NCBI GenBank assembly: GCA_022592435.1
Contig: JABYQS010000001.1
Coordinates: forward strand, 806,001 to 870,000
Direction of reading: 5' to 3'
Origin: Cerioporus squamosus
Lineage: Eukaryota > Basidiomycota > Agaricomycetes > Polyporales > Polyporaceae
Length of the DNA: 64,000 bases
Notes under the pieces: generated by a model
What the model was told of the DNA's origin: nothing
Databases searched by the model: none
What the model saw: the letters and a program-made list of their open reading frames with translations, nothing else
Position numbers and translations under genes: made by a program
Part shown: positions 1 to 11,867 of the stretch, one piece after another
How the letters are laid out: every line of letters begins with the position of its first letter
Numbering within the stretch: position 1 is the first letter of the stretch

Positions 1-48
1 GCGAGAAGAGACAGAGACCGAGGGAAGAGAAGACCGCGTCTAAGTCGT

Positions 49-1803
<1,755 letters not shown>

Positions 1804-1816
1804 TTTTGATGAAGAT

Positions 1817-1991
1817 CTGCAACGTCGGTCAGCATGCGCGACCATCGAGCACAGAGTCGGGCATCGCTCGCGCAGGTACGCGGCCGGGTAGATAGCAGAT
1901 GAGCGCGCAAAACGAGTCTTGCTGCTGCTCTCGCCGCCGGACACGCTGCGAACTGCGTACGATGAGAAACAACGACGAAAAGAACACTCAC
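1817..1991 (-). promoter_or_regulatory. Predicted 5' UTR intron of TEF1
   Basis: A good donor (GTGAGTGTTC, reading left from 1991) and acceptor (TTGCAG at 1817) bracket 175 nt just before the TEF1 start codon. The stretch upstream of the donor is CT-rich on the coding strand, as in leaders of strongly expressed fungal genes. Leader introns that raise expression are common in fungal TEF1 genes. Inferred from splice signals only. Confidence 0.6.
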
Positions 1992-2704
1992 GCAAACGAA
2001 AGTGTAAGGAAGTGAGGGAGAGCGAGAGGGGGAGATGAGGGTAAGAAGAAACTCGAGGAGGACAGGAATCTAAGGTTTATGTACCCTCGCACGGCCTCGA
2101 AAATTTTAGATGATCGATAGAGATCTTGCTGATTACAACCCTCCACCCATGCCCCGGCCGGCTCCGCCGTCGCACCGGAGTCACCGCCGGCGCTGTTCTC
2201 CTCTCTGATTGGCTGGTTGACCCGGGCTCCCGACTTTTCTGGCGCAAAGTCGCTCCAGATCCTTCTACGAAAACAGTTTCACGGCGAAAGGTGGAGAAAA
2301 AACTACAATCGATTTCTAATGCACACAGCGCTGCTAACTAGGCGGATACATCGTAGTACGTACGGATGACAGAAGACAATGCGGGGAAAACAGATGCGGT
2401 CGGAACGAGTGTCGATGCGATGGTGTCGATAACATTATTGGGTGTACAAAACGGTCATGAGCGACTCGAGATAAATATCACGTCTTGGAAGTTCCGAACG
2501 ATGGATGGATAGTGGGGAGATAGCGTCAACGAGGCTCGACGAGGTCAGGCTGAGAATACTCGTCGAATATCCGCCTGCAGGACGCGAAGCCATCAGATAA
2601 CATAGCGTACCTGCAAAGACAGCTTGTCAGCTCCGGGGCACTTCTGATCGTGCGGACCGCCCAGCACGCACTCTCCACGCGGCCGTCATCTTCGGGATTC
2701 TGGG
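1992..2704. other. Intergenic: TEF1 promoter and 3' flank of the kinase gene
   Basis: No gene supported. Near 2000-2040 the TEF1 coding strand is strongly pyrimidine-rich, and an A/T-rich CATAAACC-like element near 2074-2083 could be a weak TATA box. The rest, to the kinase stop codon, shows only short unconvincing reading frames. Confidence 0.5.
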
Positions 2705-5293
2705 TCATGAGTCCAGCTTGTCCAGCTCGTCTAACCCCCAACCCGTCTTGCCGCTCAAGAATCGGCTCTGCAAGATCTTGTTGAAAGTTGGACGAGCATT
2801 GACGTCCACTCGCAAGCACGCCCGGACCAACGCCGCCGCGTCTCCAAGCGCGCCACCACCGTCAGCCTCCATGCCATCCTTCTCCTTACCGTCCATACAA
2901 CGTTCGTCAAGTGCGATCGATGCACTAGCGAAGGGCGACTCGAGACCTTCCTGCGCCTCGGCAGCTGTTGTGAAGGGGCATTCACCCACGAGCATCACAT
3001 AGGCGACAACGCCGAACGCCCAGACATCTTGCTCCTTGCCGAAGTATCGCTCGCCGCGCAAGATCTCGGGTCCTGCATAGTCGAGGCTACCATGTCCCAT
3101 GCATGAGAGACTTTGACCGCCGATGGGAAGTGATATGGACTCACGTGCCGCTGAACGTATCCCAGCCCCCCTTCCTGACTAAACCAGAGCTTCCGAAGTC
3201 AATGAGAACGCATTTGCCTGCTTCCCCAAGAACAACGTTCTCATCCTTGATATCGCGGTGAACTACGAAGACTGCTTAGCGTCAAAGATGCCACTTCGAG
3301 AGCATGGTGCTCACCTATGCCTTTCGAATGCAAGAACGCCATTGCATCCGCAATCTGACCGAGATACGAACGAATGAGATCTGGGGGCAACCCATTCGGG
3401 TAGCTCTCCACGAGATCGAATAAGTCTGAAGGAGGTGACGGCTCGTCTGGCTTGGGCTCCGGAGTGGTAGACGGCAAGACAAGGTAGTAATAGTGGTTGT
3501 CCTCGAAGAAGTCCAGGAGAGGGCAGATATTAGGGTGACCGTTGACCACCTTACCCTCTACCCAGTCGTTCGTAACGTCTGGTTTGTTCCTGAGCGGATC
3601 CCAAGGACGGGGCGGCGGCAAGACGTAGTGTGTAGTCGATATGGCAGACATGACATAGATCTCTATGGGGATCGTGCCGAACTTCGGATGCCGCTTCCAG
3701 CAGTCAGCTAGGATGCGCGACTTGATGATCTGCTTGATGACGAGGGGCGGCTGCAGGCTCGATGTCAACATCATGCATACGGTATCATATTACTGGAAGG
3801 CTTACTCCGAGCGTCCCGTCATCCATCATCTCTCTTGCACGTTTAACCAGACCGTACGCACCACGACCGATCTCCTTTTCGACAACGAACTCAGATATGC
3901 TCCGATCACATACCGACCTGGGCTTCTCTCCGGGAGTGGGGGGACCGGTGCTGCTAGCCACGCTGAGATAGCTCGCGGCACTGTTGGTGCGCACAAGCTT
4001 TTGTGGACCGGCAGGGTAGGGCGACGGAGGTTCGACCGGAGCGATGGAGACGCGCCCAGCCACGAGCGAGACGCGTTGCTGAGATGATCGCCGGCGCATT
4101 CGGGGAAATTGACTAGAACGCGGAGAAGAGGGCGAACTTGAAAGTGGGCTACGCAAGGACGATGCCGACGGAGCCATTGGAGACATCGGTAGAGGGGACG
4201 TGGGGCGTGACGAGGGTCGAGACGACAAGGGGCGAGGAGAGGAGGGGCGGGACTGTACCGGAGAACGACTCAACGGACCCGCGATGTAACTGGCAGAACG
4301 CGGTGAGCTTGGTGGAAGGGGAGAAGGCGGAGTGATAGATGTGGCGATCATGGGTACCCCGTTAGTGGCTGCAGACCTGGGAACTGCGGAAGTGGTGAGC
4401 CACGCTGGGCGGCTCGCACGTAGGAGACTTGGCCGTTCTTTGGTGGTGCCGCTGAGGGTGTCGGGGGCGATGCCATCGTCCTTCTCGCGGTCGCTGTCGC
4501 TTTCCTCCTGAGCGCGGTTTGTCCACGAGAAGCCGCGGCCTATGGAAGTGACGCCCCAGCTGTTACCCACACTCGCCGCGCGGTATAAGCGGGGAGAGGA
4601 GTTGGGTGGCATCCAATCATCGTCGTTGTCAAAAGTGAGGTCGACGGAGGGTGCAGCAAGCATGATGCCTGGCAAAGGAGGGAGGGCCTTTGCTCGGAGT
4701 TGGGTTCGCGAGAGGGCAGTAGATGATGGTGGTGCGGAACGTGAACGAGAAGAGCGGAATGACGGCTGCTTGAGAGCCTGCGGCCCATGGCCCCTGCACG
4801 TGCGCGTTGGGTTCGCGCCGCACCGCGGCAGCCTGAGCCGGCTGGCTGCAGTCCACAAATACTCGTCCTCCGAGCTCGAGTCGTGTTCCTCCTCCATGCA
4901 GATGGCGGTGGGAGGCAGGTTGCATTCCCGCGCATCCCCGGGCCACCATTCGATCCGGACGGGTTCCTCTTCTTTAAGTGCCAGCCTGTCGTCGGGTGAT
5001 AAGCCCGTAGGCGCCCACCATGCGGGCAGAGGGGCCCAATCCGGCAACCCCATCCCACGTGGCGTAGGCGCCCGGTCCTCGCCGCGAAATCTGGTATCCT
5101 CCTCCAGCCTAAGCACGCCCCCCTCGACGCCCTCCTCAAGCCCCACGAAGTGTGAGTCCGTCATGCTGATCGTACGATGCGACAGCCCTGCGTCTCTGGA
5201 CACCATTGATGCCACTCTTGGGCGCGGATTCCACCCGAAAGGCGGTGGATGCGGAGTTGGCCCTTTGGATGACCTTTGACTCAGGGCTGCCAT
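2705..5293 (-). CDS. Serine/threonine protein kinase, PSK/PAS-kinase-like catalytic domain
   Basis: Predicted 807-residue kinase from four exons, with introns at 3751-3805, 3263-3314 and 3087-3144; the exon lengths sum to a multiple of three. The first ~460 residues are low-complexity Ser/Pro/Arg-rich sequence. The kinase domain follows: glycine loop [12 protein letters not shown], an alanine-scaffold lysine in PPLVIKQI, catalytic loop [14 protein letters not shown], the activation segment [11 protein letters not shown] and [11 protein letters not shown]. The last two strings resemble yeast Psk1/Psk2 and animal PASK, which couple nutrient state to sugar metabolism and translation. No PAS domain is visible, so the family label rests on the kinase domain alone. 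The start used is the ATG giving MAALSQRSS; an in-frame upstream ATG at 5413 would overlap RPL32 exon 1 and is less likely. Confidence 0.85.
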
Positions 5294-5350
5294 ATCTTGC
5301 GTGTCTCTGCTCCTGCTAGTCCACTCATCTGTAGCCTCTTGCAGTCCGCC

Positions 5351-5959
5351 ATGGTCAAGGTTCCCATTGTCAAGAAGCGCACCAAGCCCTTCAAGTGAGA
5401 CGATCGCCCTCACCTGCCCCTGGAACCGTCATTCATCTATTCTCTGCAGGCGCCATCAGTCTGACCGTTACAAGAGCGTGAAGGAGGCATGGAGGAAACC
5501 CAAGGGTATTGATAACCGTGTACGGCGTCGATTCAAGGGTCAGCTGCCCATGCCCAAGGTGCGTTCGGTCCCCTGCTGAAGTCGGTCGGATGCGCTGACG
5601 CTCCTCATAGATTGGCTACGGCAGCAACAAGAAGGTGCGATAGGGCTCTTTACTCCCGCCTATCCACTGAATGCTTACACTTCGCTCGTCCAGACCCGCC
5701 ACCTCCTCCCTAACGGCCTGAAGAAGTTCTTGGTCAGCAACGTCCGGGAAGTTGACCTTCTCTTGATGCACAACAAAAGCTTCGCGGCGGAGATCGCGCA
5801 CAACGTCAGCAGCCGCAACCGGACATCGATCCTTGAGAGGTACGGCGAATCAGGTGTTTGCTTGTAATATTCCATACTGAGTTGGCTTGCAATTCCAGGG
5901 CGAAGGTCCTCGGCGTGAAGGTCACCAACCCTGCTGCCCGTCTGCGGTCGGAGGAGTAA
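5351..5959 (+). CDS. RPL32: 60S ribosomal protein eL32
   Basis: Structural protein of the large cytosolic ribosomal subunit. Five exons (5351-5394, 5450-5558, 5611-5634, 5694-5839, 5899-5959) give 127 residues, the usual family length. It begins [20 protein letters not shown], continues with the conserved [17 protein letters not shown] and [15 protein letters not shown], and ends PAARLRSEE. The start codon is in a strong context (CCGCCATGG). A TTGCAG acceptor ends 6 nt before the ATG, so a leader intron whose donor lies inside the divergent kinase gene is possible. Only 57 bp separate its ATG from that of the kinase. Confidence 0.97.
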
Positions 5960-6454
5960 AAGGTCGTTCGTCGGTATCCTTGCTGTCTCATTTGCTGCTG
6001 TCCATCACCCTCATGTATCCATTTGCCTATGCCGAAGATAATCGACATGCGACCATGATCCAGGCCTATATGTTGTAATTGATCTGCTTGATCTCGGACT
6101 CTTCACGCTTCAGGTCAGTTTTGCGCGCTGTACATAGCCATACGTCGGATGTGGGGAGGTTAGCCGTAGTATGTAGCGGTGCACGTACAATGCGACCGTG
6201 CAGTGCAGGATTTACGCCGATGAGCTGCAAGGTATCTCACGTGTTATCGGACAGATCTCCGCAGTGCTCCGGCCGTGGTCCAGTACGCTCGATGCAAGGT
6301 CTGACGTCGACGTTCTGGGATAACTACTCGCGATCGAGTATAACTTGCGTCCGCGCAGTGGCATCGCCTGAGTGCCCTGGCTTGCATCCTCTACCGCAGA
6401 TTTGTCCAGTTCTGGTTCCCGGCCTCTCCTACTGAGGGAATAGGTAGCTCTGAG
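5960..6454. other. Intergenic between RPL32 and the MEMO1-family gene
   Basis: Co-oriented spacer holding the RPL32 3' UTR and the promoter of the next gene. No convincing coding frame, RNA gene or repeat seen. Confidence 0.5.
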
Positions 6455-7765
6455 ATGAGCGCCCGGTGCGATTGTCCATGCGTTCATCGATACCTCAGAT
6501 TCTAACCAAGTAAACCGCTCCTCAGGCAAGCAACCCATGCAGACTCGTGGTACACTGGCAATCGGAGTCAACTGGACCAAGAACTCTCAAGCTGGCTTCA
6601 GGCCGTGAACCCTCCTGAAGACAGTTTCAACCCCCCAGTTCCCGGTACCAAGGCTATTATCGCGCCGTAAGCATTCCAATCTTGTATCCGCTGATCAGTG
6701 AGGTATCTGAACTCCTTCCAGTCATGCAGGGTATTCATACTCCGGGCGAGCTGCGGCTTGGGCATACAAGAGCATCGATACGACGGGAATGTACGTCGCC
6801 CAAGCGTAACATCGATCAAGTGACTCTGCTCAGGCTACGTGATCCAGCAAGAGAGTGTTCATCCTGGGTCCTTCCCATCATGTGTACCTAGATGGATGTG
6901 CCCTTACCCGGTGCACGGAATACGAAACCCCACTGGGAGCGCTTCCTATAGATGTTGAGAGTAGGCTTCGTCCTTCCTGGCTGATCGTCGCTTGACCCGT
7001 ACTGAGACAATCTCTAGCAACGATGGAACTCAAGCAGACAGGCCAGTTCACCGAAATGAGTGTGCAAACCGACGAAGACGAACACAGCATCGAGATGCAC
7101 CTTCCCTACGTTCGCAAGGTCTTCGAGGGGTATGTTGCCACGAGTTTCGCCCGCCTCCATATCAATGTATGCTCTCGCAGCTTGGACATCAAGATCGTAC
7201 CCGTACTCGTGGGCGCGATAAACTACGACAAGGAAGTCTCCTATGGCAAACTTCTAGCCCCATACCTGGCTAGCAAAGACACTATATTTGTGATCTCAAG
7301 TGATTTCTGCCACTGGTACGAGCAGAGCAATGAACTTCAGACTGGCTCAACTTGACCGTTCCATCCAGGGGACAACGCTTCCAATACACGTTCTACTATC
7401 CCAAGCCGCCACCCAGTTCGACCCCTCCGATCCGACTCTCTCGCTCAGAGCCGTCTCCAGCCTCGCTCAAAGACCACCCCATCCACGCTTCCATCTCGGC
7501 CCTGGACCACGAAGCGATGGAGTTGCTCACAATGCCTCCATTCACTGCCAGCCAAGCGCACCACGAGTTCGCTCAGTACCTGGCGAGGACCAAGAACACC
7601 ATTTGTGGACGTCACCCAATCGGAGTGCTCTTTGGGGCACTCGCCGCCCTGGAGAAGGAAGACAAGGCACCGAAGGTTAAGTGGGTGCGCTACGAACAGA
7701 GCAGCCAATGCATGACAGTCAAGGACTCCAGTGTCAGCTATGCCAGCGCGTTTGTGACATTCTAA
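6455..7765 (+). CDS. MEMO1-family protein (Mho1-like)
   Basis: Homologue of human MEMO1 and yeast Mho1, linked to cell motility, metal binding and redox control. Seven exons (6455-6465, 6526-6666, 6722-6790, 6848-6960, 7018-7129, 7181-7315, 7369-7765) give 325 residues in one clean frame. The tiny first exon supplies MSAR and splices into the family start QATHADSWY. Family signatures are HAGYSYSGRAAAWAYK, VFILGPSHHVYLDG, SIEMHLPYV, PVLVGAINY and SSDFCHW. The conserved His residues in HAGY and GPSHH and the Cys in DFCHW correspond to the metal-site positions described for the human protein. It is the same length class as other family members. Enzymatic activity is not established for the family. 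Confidence 0.93.
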
Positions 7766-7915
7766 CTATCGTACGAGGGCAGTACGAACAGGGCGATCTA
7801 CCAGACGCGACAGGGAAGGAACTGTAATGTAAACGAGTGTACCATAGCCGGACTTCAGCTATACTCTGGTTCAATGCGAAGATGCTCTTCTAGTCGTAGT
7901 CAATCAAAGAAACTT

Positions 7916-9109
7916 CTACATACGGGCCTGGACTGCAGGGGGGAGGAGATGCACTTGCAGCCCGACCGGATGGTCCACTTCCTTCTCAGACCCAGGCTCT
8001 CCGTGATGGTCGATGACCTGCACAGTGTCAGCTCGTCCGTAACCATTACATTGTGTTAGACGGTTCCCTCACCTTCCCATCGACGATGATACAGTTATCA
8101 AAGCCCCATTCCCTCGTAACGCCGTCCTTCAGGTGACCGCCGTCTGCGAGTTTCTTCGGGTGCCAATTGCCCACAGCATCACGAGTTCCCTGCGCCCGCT
8201 GCAGGTCCGTCAACGTGCAGCACCCGACTCGGAGGGGCAGGCTCCGATCGCCGACGAGCTCACGCGTGAGTGCAATTGCCGTCGCCGCATGGGTCACGAG
8301 GAGGATGCGCTTGTGCTTCCCGCCGAACCGCTCCTCCACCGCCGGGACCAAGGCCTGCATTAGCTCCCGGCTGCGATCATGTAGCCCGGGTATATCCTCG
8401 CCCTTGCGAGAGGGGTAGTAAATTGACTGCCAAGAGTCGTCGATTTCCGCGAAGTGAGCACGAAGGGCGGATGCAGACGCGGGTCGCGGGTGGAGACCCG
8501 TTCCCGGTGCCGCAGGGGAATACCACTCCGAGAGGCCTGCCAATGCAATGCCCGGAACGAACGTTAGCGAGCGGGTGGGGAGACCCTCCACGGGACGCGA
8601 CTGGGACCGTACGTACCGTGCTCTACATGTAGTGGCAGTTTCAACGCCTCTGCGCTAGGCTTGGCCGTTTCTAGGCAACGATCTAGTACCAGGGGTCAGC
8701 AGGAAGCCTCCGAGGATGCTCTGGAGAGTGGAACTTACAGTATGGTGAGCTGAATATCGCAGTCGGACGCTGATCTTCAGGGAGCGAAAGAAAGTATTGG
8801 GCTAGTTCTTTCGCTTGCAGCACGCCGAAGTCTGCTAGTGTCGGATCGCGGGGGAGTCCTGCATCATACTGCTGTCAGCTGGCAGTTAATTCGCTCACTC
8901 GCTCACGCACCTGTTACACTCTTCCTGCAAATACGGTGATCAGATACTTTTACTGAAACGAGGTGGGCCATCTGCAAGTAGCTACCAGTCGTCGGTGACC
9001 CAATTCTTTCGAAATCCTATAGTGCACGAAACGTCACGATGTGCCTTACATAGCATGGGACGAGAGCTCTCGTACCGTGCCGCGCAATGTAGATATACTC
9101 TATCGTCAT
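7916..9109 (-). CDS. Histidine-phosphatase-superfamily protein, Tfc7-like
   Basis: Phosphoglycerate-mutase-like fold. Exon 1 encodes MTIEYIYIARHG, placing the catalytic RHG at residues 10-12; after an intron it continues FRKNWVTDDW. Later motifs are GLPRDP, SSPYRCLETA, GLSEWYSP, YPSRKGE and LLVTHAATAIALTRELVGD, whose His is the second catalytic histidine. The arrangement closely matches yeast Tfc7, the tau55 subunit of RNA polymerase III factor TFIIIC, and its paralogue YNL108C, but without the long C-terminal Tfc7 tail. It could therefore be a free phosphatase or a TFIIIC-associated protein. The last exon reads VIDHHGEPGSEKEVDHPVG and stops at 7916. About six introns; the N-terminal ones are inferred from motif continuity. 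Confidence 0.85.
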
Positions 9110-9661
9110 CTTCGCAAGCGGTGAGTCGTGGACGTAAGAAGGTATATGGTGATTGCTGATGGTCTAAGATGAAGTACTTTGGTTGACTGTCCATGTCATC
9201 GTTGGCCACGTTGTCGCCTCGCGTTCACAAAGCGCTATCGATGCTTGAAGGAAAGGTCGCTGGAAACATGGCACAACGGACGTTCGGTCGGAAAATTTTA
9301 CAGCAGTGTTTCTGAGCGCGGAATGCATCGATGTACTTACACCTCGTATACAACACGACTAAATATGGAGGGCCAGTGAACATAATATACCGTGCATAGT
9401 CTTGGTTCATATGTCATGTCAGCGGATGGTGAGTGGGACAGCTACTACTAGCATCAGGAGCAGGAGCGGGCGGGACGTGGAGTAACAGAGGAACAGGCTA
9501 GAGTTACGAGGTGACGGGATGCAGAACGTGCGCACAGATATCAAGACAGACCAACGGACAGATAGACGAATATAATGAAAATGGTGACTCCGATTTTTTG
9601 TCGGGACGTCGATAGGGAGTCAACAGGCTAGGCACCCGTAGGCTGGTCATTTGCTGCTCGA
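9110..9661. other. Intergenic: phosphatase promoter and 3' UTR of the Stm1-like gene
   Basis: Upstream flank of the leftward phosphatase gene and downstream flank of the leftward RGG protein. Only short low-complexity frames; no feature supported. Confidence 0.5.
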
Positions 9662-10976
9662 TCAGGCGAGAGACGGGAAGGCGCTCTCGTCAGCAACGTT
9701 GAGGGTGGTAGCAGCGTTGGGGTTGCCACCACGGCCGCGTCCTCCACCACGGGCACGGGCACGACCACCACGATCGCCACCACGGTCACCACCGCGGCCA
9801 CGGCCACCACGGGACGGACGCTCAAAGCGTGCGTCGATCTCGATGAAGACCTTCTCCTCCTTCTTGGCCTTCGGCTTGGGAGCGGAGCTCTTCGTCTGGT
9901 CACAGTCCGGGTCAAGATCCAACGTCCATCATCTTAGTAGTTCATACCACGTACCTTGCCGACGAAGTACGCGGTGTCTTCCTCGTCCTTCTTGGTAACA
10001 ACGACGGCATCCTTAAATGCGGAATCGTCGACCTTGCGGGCCTCAAGCTTCGGGACGATGTCCAAGCCGGCCTGCTTCTTGCGATACTCGTCGAGGGTAA
10101 GGGTGTTGTCCTCTTCCTCGGGCTCACGGGGCTCACGAGGCTTGCGACCTTCGCGCTCACCAGCCTTCTCGCCATCGGCGGCGGGAAGCTCGGCAGCAGG
10201 TGCCTCGCCAGGAGGGGCACCCCAGGCATCTGCATCGTTAGTGGTGTTGCCCCACTCGCCATTCTCAGCAGCGGCGTCGATAGCGGCACCAGCCTCGGCC
10301 TTGAGCTCGGAGACACCCTCGTCTCCGCCCCATCCCTGATGGACCTTCTTTTCGGAGTCGCTAGTCGCAGGAAGATGTCATTATAGGATGAGAGAGGATG
10401 CCATAGATCAACATACGTCTTGCCGGTTGCGCTGTGGCGGTCGAACTGACGTCCACGTCCACGGCCGCGATCACCACCGCGGCCTCTGCCGCGACCCCGA
10501 CCACGACCTTCGCCGTCTGCTAATGAGAGGGAGAGGGTCACCGCACGACAATTAGGGGATATGCGGTGAGGCGAAGGTAGAACAATCAGGACCCAGACCG
10601 ACAGGACGGTGTGGCGGAAACGTACCGCGCTTCTTAGGCTCCGCAGAAGGGTCCTCAGCTACCTCCGCGTTCTCCTTGTCGCGAGGAGCGCTCTTGCCGC
10701 CGCGCTGGTAGTACCTGCCACCTCGTGAAGCGGGACCACCGCGGGGCTTCTGTGTGCCGCGAGTGGGTGCGGGAGTCGGCGCCGCCTGCTTAGCAGATGC
10801 GGCAGGAGTGGGACTCGCCGGCCGCGAGGCGTCGTCTGTACATAGAACAAGTATCAGTTACGCTCTATTCATCGCCAGCGACGGGAACACAAGCCAAAGA
10901 CGAGGGATGTAATGGTAAGTTGGGAGCGAGACTAACCATCAAGGAGGGCAAAAGGATTTCTGCTGGCCACCGACAT
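9662..10976 (-). CDS. Stm1/HABP4 (SERBP1)-type RGG ribosome-associated protein
   Basis: Members of this family bind ribosomes and mRNA and preserve or clamp inactive 80S particles. Exon 1 reads MSVASRNPFALLD, the Stm1 N-terminal motif. Next come an Arg/Gly-rich segment, the HABP4/PAI-RBP1 signature QFDRHSATGKT followed after an intron by DSEKKVHQGWGGDEGV, an acidic-alanine stretch, DNTLTLDEYRKKQ, and a C-terminal RGG block (GGRGRGGDRGGDRGGRA) ending ADESAFPSLA. The FDRHS motif and the terminal FPSL are diagnostic. The RG-rich segments produce long spurious frames on the opposite strand. It is likely cytoplasmic and abundant. Intron positions at about 10366-10414 and 10513-10625 are inferred from frame changes. 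Confidence 0.9.
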
Positions 10977-11867
10977 CGTTTGTGACGGGGCCCTCTTTTG
11001 CGATCAGTAGGGGAATATGTTCCCTGAAGGAAGAGTACTGTCGAGTAATTGACGGGCGGGGGCGAGAGGGGTTCTGCGCAAAGACCTCTCAGTAGATCCT
11101 GCCAGGGCCGGGACCCCGTGACCGCTTTCCGGGGTCCGCAAGCCACCCGCCGATCGCTGTACAGTTCTTCTCACCCTTATAAGCCCGGCCTCGCCGGGTT
11201 TTGCCCTCTAACGCAAAACCCACAGGTGAGCTCCCCCGTCGCCGTCGTCCTCGGTGCACAGTGACTGACTGTCTGTTCACAGCCCTCAAAAGCATCTCGA
11301 CGATGATCCGCTCGCCGGCTTGCTGGACTTGAGCGGGTCGAGGACCTTGAGACCGTCATAAAGGGCTGGAGAACAAGAAGACTTCGGTTGTGAACGATGG
11401 GACTTGGGTGCGGCGCGCTCGTGCTCTGTAGATGGGACTCTGTCTTAGCAGTTGGCTCTTCGTGGCCGCTGTATGAGCTGCGTCGCAATGTCTCGTTGTA
11501 CATTCATATTTATCCCTGCTCCCTCCACGTTATGGTGTGACTTCCCCATCTATCCGTTGTGACATCTCTTGCCAATGTCCGATGCAACTTCAAAGGGTGG
11601 CATTTGTTGAGCAGACATGCGGAAGAAAATCCAATGGTCGACGACAAAAGCATGCAAACGATCGGACGAATGAGCGGCGGACTTGGGCAGAGAATAGAGA
11701 AGACACGGACGCTTCTGTCGAGCGATAGCGTTTGTGCGCGGGGATGGACTTGTGACCTTTGACGTCGTGACTTGAAGATGTAAACACTGCCTGACCTCGG
11801 AGCCATCCTCTCCTCCACAGTCTCCGACTTGCTCGTCCTCCTCGGCTGCCTGTCGTGCTCTTGAAGT
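10977..11867. other. Intergenic between divergent Stm1-like and Spp1-like genes
   Basis: Holds both promoters. A TTATAAG sequence near 11176-11182 is followed by a GC-rich hairpin (11184-11198) and a textbook splice pair: donor CAG/GTGAGC near 11224 and acceptor TTCACAG near 11282. That suggests a non-coding leader exon for the rightward gene or a separate transcript. No ATG-led frame across that splice is convincing. Confidence 0.4.

Noticed and set aside
9628..9998. Arg/Pro-rich frames on both strands
   Set aside because: Shadows of the RGG block of the Stm1-like protein.
11184..11198. CCCGGC-CTC-GCCGGG hairpin followed by TTTT, resembling a bacterial terminator
   Set aside because: The window is clearly eukaryotic; rho-independent termination does not apply.
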